Below are positions 25,281-33,770 of a stretch of 64,000 nt of DNA, one piece after another (position 1 is the stretch's first letter; each line of letters opens with the position of its first letter). A program made the position numbers and the translations under genes. The notes under the pieces were generated by a model. That model did not search any database and was not told where the DNA came from. It saw only the letters and a list, made by a program, of their open reading frames with translations. The stretch comes from Bradyrhizobium lablabi (GTDB lineage: Bacteria; Pseudomonadota; Alphaproteobacteria; Rhizobiales; Xanthobacteraceae): the NCBI RefSeq assembly GCF_018129385.1, contig NZ_JAFCLN010000020.1:1-64000 (forward strand), read 5' to 3'.

Positions 25281-26195
25281 TCACACCTGCGGGCCGACGT
25301 CCTGGGCCTCGCGCCCGAGCTGTTGCTCGCGCAGGAAGATATAGAATCCGGCGGCGATAATGATGGCGGCACCCACGATGGTGGAGATTTGCGGCACGTC
25401 GCCGAACACGACATAGCCGAACGCCACCGCCCACACGATCATCGAATACTGATAAGGCACGACGACGGAAGCCGGCGCCAGTTTCAGCGATCGGTTGACG
25501 CACATCAGCGCACTGACCGAGATCGCGCCGGCCAGTGCGAACAGGCCGAGGCTGCCCAGGCTCGGCGCCACCCAGCCGAACGGCGAGAGCAGCGCACCGA
25601 GCGCGAACGTTCCGACGAATTGCGTCGACGCCAGCACGATGTCGGGCGTCGCCCGCACCGAACGGGTGATCAGCATCAGAAACGCGAACGAGGTGGACCC
25701 GGCGAGCGCGATCAGCGCCGGCCAGCTCACGGTCTGCGACGATGGCCTGAGCGCGATCAACACGCCGCAAAAGCCGATCAGCACCGCGGTCCACCGCCGC
25801 CAGCCGATCTTTTCGCGCAGCAGAAGCCCCGACAGCGCGGTGACGATGATCGGACAAGCAAGGTAATAGGTGATGACGTCGGCAAGCGGCAGATAGACGG
25901 TGGCGAGGAAGAAGGCGGCGACCTCGAGGGTCGACAACGCGACGCGCAGCAATTGCAGCCAGGGGCGCTCCAACGGGAAGAACGCCCCGCGCTGCTGCCA
26001 GATCATCGGCAGCAGCAGCGCCAGCGCGGCGCAGGCGCGCAGAAACAGCAATTGCCCGACCGAATAGGTCCCGACCAGGAACTTTCCGAGCGCGTCGCCA
26101 AACGAGAACATGAAGACGCCGAGCAGCATCAAGCCGATGCCGGCAAGCCGCGCGGAGCGTTCGTCGTGGGCGGAAGGTTTTGCGAGGAGGGTCAT
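25281..26195 (-). CDS. EamA-family (DMT) transporter
   Basis: A 304-aa protein with ten predicted membrane helices in two EamA repeats (about 18-150 and 158-292). Features include GDALGKFLVGTYSVGQLLFLRA at the first loop and VVPYQYSMIVWAVAFGYVVFGD near the C-terminus. Family members export amino acids, metabolites or drugs. It appears monocistronic, with start ATG at 26195 preceded by AGTCCTG rather than a strong ribosome site. The 24990-25280 interval before the VOC gene shows no gene. Confidence 0.88.
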   Translation of the reverse strand: MTLLAKPSAHDERSARLAGIGLMLLGVFMFSFGDALGKFLVGTYSVGQLLFLRACAALALLLPMIWQQRGAFFPLERPWLQLLRVALSTLEVAAFFLATVYLPLADVITYYLACPIIVTALSGLLLREKIGWRRWTAVLIGFCGVLIALRPSSQTVSWPALIALAGSTSFAFLMLITRSVRATPDIVLASTQFVGTFALGALLSPFGWVAPSLGSLGLFALAGAISVSALMCVNRSLKLAPASVVVPYQYSMIVWAVAFGYVVFGDVPQISTIVGAAIIIAAGFYIFLREQQLGREAQDVGPQV

Positions 26196-26217
26196 CAGGA
26201 CTGCTTGTTATTCTCTG

Positions 26218-26348
26218 TCATGGCCGGGCATAGCCGTCTGAAGGACGGCGTCGCTTCCGCTCGCCTATGTCCGGCCATCCACGTCTTTCTGCGCGGCAAG
26301 GACGTTTTAATGACGTGGATGCCCGGGACAAGCCCGGGCATGACGATT
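26218..26348. repeat. Dispersed palindromic repeat element, copy 1
   Basis: Starts GTCATGGCCGGGCATAG and ends CCCGGGCATGACGATT. The end palindromes (GTCATG ... CATGAC) flank inner CCATCCACGT and ACGTGGATGCCC arms. The same outline (GTCAT, then ATCCA, spacer, TGGAT, then ATGACG) is found at 57732-57820 and 63669-63759. It is non-coding and lies between the EamA and MaoC-like genes. Confidence 0.65.
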
Positions 26349-26423
26349 TGAACCAATTGTCGCAGGCGTGGCGCTCTGCGATATCAGCTCATCGACAACC
26401 CTCCTATGCACACAGGAAACGCC

Positions 26424-26903
26424 ATGACCGAGTTCGATCCTGCCACGCACCGCATGGTGCCGGAGCAGCGCTGGTTCGAGGATTTCGTGCTCGGCGAGCG
26501 CTTCGTGCTGCCAGGCCGCACCCAGACATCGGCGATCTTCGCGGCGTTCCAGACCGCCAGCGGCGACACCCACCCGATCCACTATGACGTCGAATATTGC
26601 CGCGCCCGCGGCATGCCGCACCTGCTGGCACATGGCTTTCAGACGCTGGTGCATACCGCGCCGGGCGCCGGGCTGTTTCCTTTCATTACGGAGGAATCGC
26701 TGGTCGGCTTCCTCGAACAGTCGAGCAAATTCCTGAAGCCGGTCTATGCCGACGACACGATCTATCCCGCGCTCGAAGTAACCGAGCTGACGCCGGGTCG
26801 CACCACCGGCGTCGTGACGCTGCGCAGCACGGTGCACAACCAACGCCGCGAATTGGTGCTGGAGGGAATGCAAAAATTCCTGATCCGAAAGCGGCCGGGA
26901 TAA
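26424..26903 (+). CDS. MaoC-like hotdog-fold dehydratase
   Basis: The 159-aa protein has the MaoC hydratase pattern: RWFEDFVLGERFVLPGRT at the N-terminus and the active-site Asp/His in ASGDTHPIHYDVEY (Asp followed by His four to five residues on), then GMPHLLAHGFQT. It probably hydrates an enoyl-CoA or similar thioester. The ATG at 26424 follows CAGGAAA with good spacing; the earlier ATG at 26406 does not. Convergent with the protease gene, 13 bases apart. Confidence 0.86.
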   Translation: MTEFDPATHRMVPEQRWFEDFVLGERFVLPGRTQTSAIFAAFQTASGDTHPIHYDVEYCRARGMPHLLAHGFQTLVHTAPGAGLFPFITEESLVGFLEQSSKFLKPVYADDTIYPALEVTELTPGRTTGVVTLRSTVHNQRRELVLEGMQKFLIRKRPG

Positions 26904-26916
26904 GGCTCACGTCCGA

Positions 26917-28911
26917 TCACGCACCCTTGCGTCGAAAATCGGCTGATACGGGCTCCGGCCCGGCAATGCGACCCTTGCCGAGACGCTCTTCCAGCGGCGA
27001 GCCCGGCAACGGCGCATTTGGATCGCCGTTCCTTGCAAGAAGCTGCACCGCAACGCGGTCGCTCGGAAGACGCTTTGTCATCTGCTCGGAAATCCGTCGT
27101 GTGACCTGCGGCGCTCCGACACTTGTCCCGCGAAGGGCCACCGTGGAGCCGCTGCGCGTGCCCGCCGCCAGGACACCGTGCAAGGCGACGGAATCGTCTG
27201 CGATCGCCGAAGCGTCGGGCCCTGTAAGCGGCGTCTGGATCGGGCCCGATCCCGAGTATTCGCTTGCGGTGCGGTCGCTCAGCCTGATGCCGCCGATGAC
27301 CGTCACATGCTTGCCCGTCGCCAGCGCATTCTGGGTTCCTCGCCGGCGAATCACACTCGAGAGATCGTCTTGCTGTTTCGGGCGGCCCGCCAGATCAAAC
27401 CGCACATAGTTCGGATCGTCGAACCGCGACTGCCGTCCCCAGAGCGGATGACCAAACGGGGTGTCACCGCGCTGAACCCAGGCCTCGACGTCGATGGCAC
27501 TGCCGTGGTTTTCGATGATGATTTTCCAGGTACCGGACGGCGCGGTCCGCGGATGTGACGTCATCTCCGATGTCGGCGCCATCGCCAGCTTGATCCAGGG
27601 ACGCCGGCCGGCCCGATGATAATATCTGGCGCGGAAACGCAGATCGTTGTGCGAGGGCCAGCGCCACTCCTCGCCCCGCTTGATCGGGGGACTGTACTCG
27701 CCGGTCGGCGTCTCGATACGAATGGCAAGGTTGGGGCGCGTGCCGTCCTGAAGCAATTTCGGCAACCAGATTTCCACGAAGCTCGACGCCTTGTCGTCGG
27801 GCTGAACCCGCCAATTCAATTGCTGAACCGGCGTATGGGTTTTTGTCCAGGCAGCCATTCTGAAAGAAGCGTGGCAACGCGACAGATAGTTATTCCCCGC
27901 GGGCAGCACGATGCTCAGGGGCGCGACGAGTTGCCTTGCCGCGATCCATTGATCAAGCGCGGCTTCCAGCGGTCCGCTGCCATCATGGGGGCCCGCAATC
28001 GAGCCGTAACTCAAATTGATCACGATCGGCAACGGCGCGGTGTCATCCTCCGCCGCGATCAAATCGGCCCGGTTGAGGATGTAGGCGATCGCGGCGTGCA
28101 CCACCGGCGTCAGCAAAGCGCCTGACGTTTCCTGCGTGACCCATTTCGGCAATTGGACGCCGATGAGATAGGGGGAATCGTCGCCCACATCGTTCATGTC
28201 GAGCCCGCAGGCGACATCCATCACATGGGTGCCGTGACTGGCGCGGCGCGCCACCAGATTCTGGCTGGTCCTTCGATAGACCTCATCTTCATCGACAATG
28301 CCACAATGATTGCAGTCTTCCAGATGATCATTGATCTGGCACTGCGTCAGCTCGAGCCCCCAGCCAAACCCGGCAGTCGAACTTCCCGTTGATTCATCCT
28401 GGTTCCAGAAATACTTGAATCGCGTTTTGGTGTTGGCCGAGCGGAAGCGCTCGTGCGCGAAAGCCAATCCGTCATCGATAATCGCGACAATCGCCTTCTG
28501 CGACGGCACGCTGAGCAAAGGCTCAGTGGAGACCTCGGCCGGACTGGGCTCAAACTGCGTGAGGGCAGGCGTGCCCAGCTCAATGCGTCTGATCAACGGC
28601 GAGAGCGTGCGCAGCCTTGCCACGATTTGATCGCGCGCGCCGATATCCACGAAAGCCTTGAGCGCATCCTGCGTCATGATCGCCATGCAGAAGGTCATGT
28701 CCTCCCGGTCGAATTCACGCGAAGGCGTTCGATAGATCGACGGCACGCGGACGAGATCGGCAATCCTCGCATCCGTGACCGCGCCGGCAAAGGACGCGGC
28801 CGATCCGTTCAGTTCGAGCAGCACCCGGAACCAGTTGCCCTCCAGATACCTGAAGTCGGTGGCGGCGGCCCATTCCACGTAAGGCGCGATCAGCCTGTCA
28901 TCGTCGTCCAT
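26917..28911 (-). CDS. Leaderless subtilisin-family (S8) serine protease
   Basis: The 664-aa protein carries a complete S8 triad: Asp146 in IVAIIDDGLAFAHERF, His226 in ASHGTHVMD and Ser597 in LRGTSVGAPQVTR, with the oxyanion Asn340 in VLPAGNN. Residues 1-135 form an N-terminal domain I do not recognise. The Asp-His segment contains Cys191, Cys200 and Cys203 (CNHC). A region of about 250 residues without S8 motifs (about 345-590) is inserted before the catalytic serine and is partly beta-rich. There is no signal peptide, so it probably acts in the cytoplasm. Start ATG at 28911, 21 bases after the phosphatase-fold gene, in one operon with it and the cyclase gene. Confidence 0.87.
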   Translation of the reverse strand: MDDDDRLIAPYVEWAAATDFRYLEGNWFRVLLELNGSAASFAGAVTDARIADLVRVPSIYRTPSREFDREDMTFCMAIMTQDALKAFVDIGARDQIVARLRTLSPLIRRIELGTPALTQFEPSPAEVSTEPLLSVPSQKAIVAIIDDGLAFAHERFRSANTKTRFKYFWNQDESTGSSTAGFGWGLELTQCQINDHLEDCNHCGIVDEDEVYRRTSQNLVARRASHGTHVMDVACGLDMNDVGDDSPYLIGVQLPKWVTQETSGALLTPVVHAAIAYILNRADLIAAEDDTAPLPIVINLSYGSIAGPHDGSGPLEAALDQWIAARQLVAPLSIVLPAGNNYLSRCHASFRMAAWTKTHTPVQQLNWRVQPDDKASSFVEIWLPKLLQDGTRPNLAIRIETPTGEYSPPIKRGEEWRWPSHNDLRFRARYYHRAGRRPWIKLAMAPTSEMTSHPRTAPSGTWKIIIENHGSAIDVEAWVQRGDTPFGHPLWGRQSRFDDPNYVRFDLAGRPKQQDDLSSVIRRRGTQNALATGKHVTVIGGIRLSDRTASEYSGSGPIQTPLTGPDASAIADDSVALHGVLAAGTRSGSTVALRGTSVGAPQVTRRISEQMTKRLPSDRVAVQLLARNGDPNAPLPGSPLEERLGKGRIAGPEPVSADFRRKGA

Positions 28912-28932
28912 GGCATGCTTCCTGCGAAGGAA

Positions 28933-30147
28933 TCAGGGGAACAGGGGAGCGGTGCTCCATTCCTTGACCGATTCGGTCCAGAGCCAATTGAGGATGTTCG
29001 ACACGGCGGGGGCCGTTGAAGGAAGGGGATCGAGGTAGGCCAGATTGTGGTTCTCGACGCCTGTCGCCGGATCGTAGAACTCATGGAAGTCGAAATCCCG
29101 ATTGCCGGGATATCGCCGGCCGTCAAAACGCCATGCATCGAACTGCGACGCAGTGGTGGCGCCTTTGGCGCGGGCGATGAAATGGCGGGCGAGCGCAAGG
29201 CCAAGCACCTGCCCGGCCGCGGTGTCGATCGGGAAGTGTACACCGGCCACGGTGCGGTTGACCGCAATCCGCGCCGCCGCCCGCATCAATTGCTCGCCAA
29301 TCTCCGGGGATGTGCTGCCCAGAACGTCGCCGAGAAGCTCCCAAAGAATGCGGGCGACCATGTGATTTTCGGTCGAGTGTCCGCTGGGGAACGTGCCGTG
29401 ACCCGGCGTCAGGATCATCGGCTGTACCTGGGGAGACAGCTCGTTGGGCCTGCGGCAAGCCAGTGCATGCTTGACGCGCATCTCGACGAAATTTGCAAGG
29501 CGCAACGCGGCGTCGAGCAGTTCGATGGTCTTCTTGGTGCGATCGGGGTGAAGGTAGACCACCGAGCTCCAGAACGCGTATTGCGGGCCAAGCTGGGAGA
29601 TGATTTCCGCGGCGCGGTCTTCGCGCAGGTCCGAATATTGATCCAGGAATTGCAGCTGCTCCAGGAACACCTGATCGTCAGGCCTGACGAAGGTGGTGAT
29701 GCGGCTGGGCGCCGCCGCCGGCACCGGATTGTTTTGCGACGTCGTGATATTCAGACTCCAAACCGTCACCGCGTCGGGCACGCTGGTCTGGGCAATTGTT
29801 TCCGGGTGTTTCGAGAAATGGAGATTCGACAACAGCTCGAAATCAATGATCGCGCCGCGAACCCAGGGCTCCCAGTCCTTCAGGTTGCCCGGATTGTCGA
29901 TCAGCCGCTGGTTGAGCGGCAATGTCGGTCCTTGCCAGGTCCCGACGATACCGTCGCGCTGCATGATCAGGGCGCCGGAAACGATGGGCGAACCGTATCC
30001 GCCATAGGCAGCGCCGCCTGCCCCGCCCGCCCCTCCGGCACCGCCCGCGCCGCCAGCACCACCTGCGCCTCCGGCCCCACCAGCACCTCCGGCACCGCCT
30101 GCGCCGCCCGCACCACCTGCTCCGCCTTCGGGACCCATCGTGCTCAT
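28933..30147 (-). CDS. Vanadium haloperoxidase / PAP2-fold enzyme with (GGA)13 N-terminal tract
   Basis: The 404-aa protein has the three phosphatase/haloperoxidase motifs: K-x6-RP (Lys226 to Pro234), PSGH (254-257) and an R-x5-H-x3-D version of the third (Arg298, His304, Asp308). These residues bind phosphate or vanadate. Length and helical content fit the vanadium-dependent haloperoxidase branch more than short PAP2 lipid phosphatases. Residues 8-46 are thirteen exact Gly-Gly-Ala triplets. No signal peptide or membrane helix is evident. It is the middle gene of a tight operon (21-base gaps) between the cyclase and the S8 protease. Whether it is a phosphatase or a peroxidase cannot be settled by sequence reading. 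Confidence 0.82.
   Translation of the reverse strand: MSTMGPEGGAGGAGGAGGAGGAGGAGGAGGAGGAGGAGGAGGAGGAAYGGYGSPIVSGALIMQRDGIVGTWQGPTLPLNQRLIDNPGNLKDWEPWVRGAIIDFELLSNLHFSKHPETIAQTSVPDAVTVWSLNITTSQNNPVPAAAPSRITTFVRPDDQVFLEQLQFLDQYSDLREDRAAEIISQLGPQYAFWSSVVYLHPDRTKKTIELLDAALRLANFVEMRVKHALACRRPNELSPQVQPMILTPGHGTFPSGHSTENHMVARILWELLGDVLGSTSPEIGEQLMRAAARIAVNRTVAGVHFPIDTAAGQVLGLALARHFIARAKGATTASQFDAWRFDGRRYPGNRDFDFHEFYDPATGVENHNLAYLDPLPSTAPAVSNILNWLWTESVKEWSTAPLFP
30010..30126 (-). repeat. Coding tandem repeat, 13 x 9 bases encoding Gly-Gly-Ala
   Basis: Thirteen consecutive GGN GGN GCN units in frame. Third positions vary (GGT, GGC, GGA, GGG all occur), so the array is uniform as protein but diverged as DNA. 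This argues that selection holds the Gly-Gly-Ala sequence and that the array is not a recent slippage product. Confidence 0.9.
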
Positions 30148-30168
30148 TTGCCTGCCCTTTCCTCGACG

Positions 30169-32112
30169 CTACAGTGGCACCCCCGCACCTTCCAACGCGC
30201 TCGACCAAATCTTGCCCGTCTCGTAACCACCGCTCGGGTGATGCTTGCGGTAGCGGGTGACGGTGAGGCTCGGCTCAAGTCGAAGCAGTTCACTGACCGT
30301 CCGGCGCGCGTCATCGTGCAGGCCGAGCTGCCATTGCGAGATCGCAAGCGCGCGGAAGGTCGAGGTATGCGTGCGGTTCGCGCGAAGCGAAGCGGTCGCC
30401 AGATCGATCGCGCGCTGGTACTGACCGGCCGACAGCGCGGCGGTGGCGGCGAGCGAGTCGTAGAAATAACGGTGGGGATCGAGCGGCGAAAGCTTTAACG
30501 ACCGCTCGGTGTGTGCGACGGCGATCGCTCCTTCGCCCTTGAACGCGTGAAGCGTGCCCTTGAGCAACCAAGCGAGGCCATCGTTCGGATTTATCCGCAA
30601 GGCGAGGTCATACTGCTCTTCGGCGGTGTCGAGCTGCTTCAGCAGATTGGTGTGAACGAAGCCCGACATAACCAGCGCCAGCGCGCATTGCGGGTCGGCA
30701 CTCAGGGCCCGGCGGCAAAAATCCAGAGCAAACTGCGCATCGACCAGCGGATCGTTCATCCAGCCCTGCTGAACGCGCAGCACGTGCCATTTGGCAAGCC
30801 AGGCCCAGGGAACCGCCTGCCGCGGCAAGCGCTCGGTGAGCGCGATCAGCATCTCCCGTGACCGGTCGAAATCCTTCCGCGAGAGACGGTGCATCAGCGC
30901 GATCGCGCCCATCAGCAGCGTATAGCTTTCCAGCGTCGGCAACGGATGAGTCTGCGCACGCTGGAGTTCGCGCGACATGATCGCCATGCTGACGGCGGTC
31001 ACGATGTCGTCGACGATCCCGTCGGTACCGCTGACGATGGCCTCGGCGTTGCCCTCGATCGTATCGGACCAGACCACCGTGCCGGGCTCGGCTGTCGCAA
31101 GCTCGACATTGAGCCGCAGCTTGCTGCCGACCGTGCGGTAGGCGCCGGACAACACATAATTCGCCGTCAGATAGCGGCTGACCTCGGCAACGGACACCTC
31201 GCGCCCGCGGAACACCGTGGTCGACAATCGCGAGATGACGTTGAGCTCGGAAGAGCGCGACAACGCGGCTATGACCTCGTCAGCCAGCACCTCGCCGACG
31301 ACATGGTGATCGGGCCGTTCGGCGCGCTCGACAAACGGAATGACGGCGATCGTCGGACGCAGTTGCGGCATCGCCATGGTGCCGGGCTCGATCACTGGGC
31401 GTGGTCCCGGTGGGCCGACGCGATAGGCGCGGACCGGCCCCTGCACGTGCTTGAGATAGCACCCGCCAAGATCCTCGATATCGGCATCAAGCACAGGTGT
31501 GAGTTGATCGCGAACATCCGCGGACACGACGATTTCACCGGGACCTGCCAGGCCGGTGAGGCGCGCGGCGAGATTGACCCCCGAACCGTAGACGTCGTGC
31601 TCGTCGACGATCAGATGACCGGAATGCATGCCCATCCGCAGCATGATGTGCTGGCTGGGCATGACGCCGTCATTGATCGTTTGTCCGACCCGCTGAAGGG
31701 CAAAGGCGGCTTTCACGGCCGGCGGCACGACGGGAAATTCAAGCAGCAGACCGTCGCCAAGGCTCTTGACCAGACGGCCGCGGTGCGAAGGCAGCACTTC
31801 CTTTTCAACGACGCCGATGAACTTGCGCCATCGCTGCACGACCCCGGTCTCGTTCTCCTCCATGAGACGAACGGACTCGACCACGTCGGCGAACAGCAAT
31901 GTCCGCGTAACCCATTCGGGACCATCCAACGCGCTGGGGCGATCGTCTTGAACCATCTGCCGCATCATCGTTCGGAAGCGCCTCTCATTGTTGGGCACGA
32001 CCTCGCCATTGGCAAGGCCGAACGGTTTCGATTGTGAAGTTCGCAAGTCACGCCTCGGTCCGAGGCTCGCATCGATCCTGGCGCCGGCTTCTTCAGCCTC
32101 GGCGACAAGCAT
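30169..32112 (-). CDS. Class III adenylate cyclase with TolB-like and TPR regions
   Basis: The 647-aa protein has a class III cyclase domain at about 70-235: metal-binding Asp76 (LLFADVVESV) and Asp120 (KSLGDGLLLEF), and the transition-state Asn180/Arg184 (GSGVNLAARL), with Lys116 and Asp173 at ATP-selecting positions. All catalytic residues are therefore present. Next is a TolB/FlgO-like domain (about 252-370; TIAVIPFVERAERPDHHVVG, YVLSGAYRTVGSKLRLNVEL), then TPR-like helices to about 630. No membrane helix is evident. The start is uncertain: the ATG at 32112 has no spaced ribosome site, while ATGs at 31968/31965, just before the cyclase domain, follow GAGAGG. It is the first gene of the cyclase, haloperoxidase-fold, protease operon. 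Confidence 0.86.
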   Translation of the reverse strand: MLVAEAEEAGARIDASLGPRRDLRTSQSKPFGLANGEVVPNNERRFRTMMRQMVQDDRPSALDGPEWVTRTLLFADVVESVRLMEENETGVVQRWRKFIGVVEKEVLPSHRGRLVKSLGDGLLLEFPVVPPAVKAAFALQRVGQTINDGVMPSQHIMLRMGMHSGHLIVDEHDVYGSGVNLAARLTGLAGPGEIVVSADVRDQLTPVLDADIEDLGGCYLKHVQGPVRAYRVGPPGPRPVIEPGTMAMPQLRPTIAVIPFVERAERPDHHVVGEVLADEVIAALSRSSELNVISRLSTTVFRGREVSVAEVSRYLTANYVLSGAYRTVGSKLRLNVELATAEPGTVVWSDTIEGNAEAIVSGTDGIVDDIVTAVSMAIMSRELQRAQTHPLPTLESYTLLMGAIALMHRLSRKDFDRSREMLIALTERLPRQAVPWAWLAKWHVLRVQQGWMNDPLVDAQFALDFCRRALSADPQCALALVMSGFVHTNLLKQLDTAEEQYDLALRINPNDGLAWLLKGTLHAFKGEGAIAVAHTERSLKLSPLDPHRYFYDSLAATAALSAGQYQRAIDLATASLRANRTHTSTFRALAISQWQLGLHDDARRTVSELLRLEPSLTVTRYRKHHPSGGYETGKIWSSALEGAGVPL

Positions 32113-32656
32113 CCTGCCCGGTCTTCGGCTCTTCGCGTGTGAATTGCCTCATATTTTGAAGACTTTGTTCGAAGACGCCGGATCGACTACTACAGCTTGC
32201 AGCGCGCAAGCACAGCAGCCATCTCGCGAGCGAGATGCAGAGACCTAGAACGGCGGCACACGACGTCATCGAAGGCCGACCGCCTACTCGATCACCTCGT
32301 CCGCGAGGGCAAGCTGCGTGGCGGGGAGATCGAGCCCGCCGGCCTTTGCGGTCTTGAGATTGAAGATCCGCAGAAACTTGCTGGGCTGATAGAACGGGAT
32401 GTCGCCTGCTCTGGTGCCGCTAGAGATCGCACGAGGGCCTGCTGAAAGGTTGCGAGCCTTTACCAGTTCCGGCGGCGTCGGTCGCGAGAAGGCCCGAAAT
32501 TAAGGCTCTTCCTCGCTTTTCGGAGCCGCAAGGGTTGCCGCCGCGCCGCCGCTGCCTTACCTAGAGCCTCGGTAGAACCTAGGCCTTGGCCTGTTGGTTG
32601 ACGCGTTTTATCCGCGCGAACCGGTCTTCATTCGCTCGAAAACGCTATGGTACGCC
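32113..32656. other. Intergenic region with gene remnant, before obgE
   Basis: Besides the substrate-binding-protein remnant (32284-32445) there is no complete gene. It must contain the promoters of the cyclase operon (minus) and obgE (plus); no box is convincing enough to list. Confidence 0.5.
32284..32445 (-). pseudogene. Remnant of an ABC_sub_bind-type substrate-binding protein (C-terminus only)
   Basis: The minus-strand frame ending at the TAG at 32284-32286 reads GDIPFYQPSKFLRIFNLKTA, then KAGGLDLPATQLALADEVIE and stop. This matches the C-terminal end of the periplasmic substrate-binding family that typically closes QPTKFELVINLKTAKALGL ... LLARADEVIE. The homologous part is only about 40-45 residues; upstream the frame loses similarity and meets a TAA with no start codon. 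The remaining >250 residues expected are absent, so this is a gene relic. Confidence 0.65.
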
Positions 32657-33703
32657 ATGAAATTCCTTGACGAGGCTAAGGTCTATATCCGCTCCGGCGA
32701 CGGCGGGAACGGCTGCGTAGCGTTCCGCCGCGAGAAGTTTATCGAGTTCGGCGGGCCCTCGGGCGGCAATGGCGGGCGCGGCGGCGACGTCATCATCGAG
32801 GCGGTGGATGGGCTGAACACGCTGATCGATTACCGCTATCAGCAGCATTTCAAGGCGCAGAAAGGCACCAACGGCATGGGCAAGGACCGCCATGGCGCCA
32901 ACGGCAAGCCGGTCGTGCTGAAGGTGCCCGTGGGCACGCAGGTGTTCGACGAGGACCGCGAGACGCTGATCCACGATTTCACCAAACTCGGCGAAAAATT
33001 CGTGCTGGCCGAGGGCGGCAATGGCGGATTCGGCAATGCGCATTTCAAGTCGTCCACCAACCGCGCGCCGCGCAACGCCAATCCCGGCCAGGTCGGCGAG
33101 GAGCGCTGGATCTGGCTGCGGCTGAAGCTGATCGCGGATGCGGGGCTGGTCGGGCTGCCGAATGCCGGCAAGTCCACCTTTCTGTCGGTCGTCAGCGCTG
33201 CAAAACCGAAGATCGCGGACTATCCCTTCACGACGCTGCACCCGCAGCTCGGCGTGGTGAATGCGAACGGGCGCGAATTCGTGCTGGCGGACATTCCCGG
33301 GCTGATCGAGGGCGCGCATGAGGGCGCTGGCCTCGGCGATCGTTTTCTGGGCCATGTCGAGCGCTGCCGCGTGCTGCTGCATCTGGTGGACGCGACTACC
33401 GAGCATGCCGGCAAGGCCTACAAGACCGTGCGGGGCGAGTTGGAGGCCTATGAGGGGCAGCTTGCCGAGAAAATCGAGATCGTCGCGCTCAATAAGATTG
33501 ACGCGGTGACGCCGGACGAACTGAAGAAGCAGAAGGACCGTCTCAAGCGCGCGGCGAAGAAGACGCCGCTGCTGCTTTCCGGCGCGACCGGCGAGGGCGT
33601 GAAGGAAGCGCTCCAGGCGCTGGTCGAGGTGATCGGCGAGGCGCCGGTGTCGTCCAAGGCGAAAGGCGGCGCAGAGCCGTGGGCGGCGACGCCGCAAAGC
33701 TAA
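32657..33703 (+). CDS. obgE: GTPase Obg/CgtA
   Basis: A ribosome-associated essential GTPase. The 348-aa protein has the glycine-rich Obg fold (1-158; FRREKFIEFGGPSGGNGGRG), then a G domain: G1 GLPNAGKST, G2 with DYPFTTLHPQLGV, G3 DIPG, G4 NKID and G5 SGATGEG. The C-terminal tail is short. The ATG at 32657 begins MKFLDEAKVYIRSGDGG, the canonical N-terminus; the open frame upstream is not homologous. In related genomes rplU, rpmA and obgE are close; here about 9 kb separates them. Confidence 0.97.
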   Translation: MKFLDEAKVYIRSGDGGNGCVAFRREKFIEFGGPSGGNGGRGGDVIIEAVDGLNTLIDYRYQQHFKAQKGTNGMGKDRHGANGKPVVLKVPVGTQVFDEDRETLIHDFTKLGEKFVLAEGGNGGFGNAHFKSSTNRAPRNANPGQVGEERWIWLRLKLIADAGLVGLPNAGKSTFLSVVSAAKPKIADYPFTTLHPQLGVVNANGREFVLADIPGLIEGAHEGAGLGDRFLGHVERCRVLLHLVDATTEHAGKAYKTVRGELEAYEGQLAEKIEIVALNKIDAVTPDELKKQKDRLKRAAKKTPLLLSGATGEGVKEALQALVEVIGEAPVSSKAKGGAEPWAATPQS

Positions 33704-33770
33704 CGCATTTGCAATACGTCTTTTGATGTTGCAGCATCCTGGCGATTTTAATCGCTGAAGTGCCGGGGAA

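Noticed and set aside
25161..26351. 396-codon plus-strand frame rich in Arg, Gln and His
   Set aside because: Antisense of the EamA transporter gene; the composition is typical of a shadow frame.
26196..26423. Insertion sequence between the EamA and MaoC-like genes
   Set aside because: No transposase frame; the inverted arms fit the short palindromic repeat family seen elsewhere in the window.
30010..30126. CRISPR-like or minisatellite array
   Set aside because: Units are 9 bases, without spacers, and form an in-frame Gly-Gly-Ala tract of a real gene.
29047..30498. 483-codon plus-strand frame
   Set aside because: Antisense of the haloperoxidase-fold gene; no recognisable domain.
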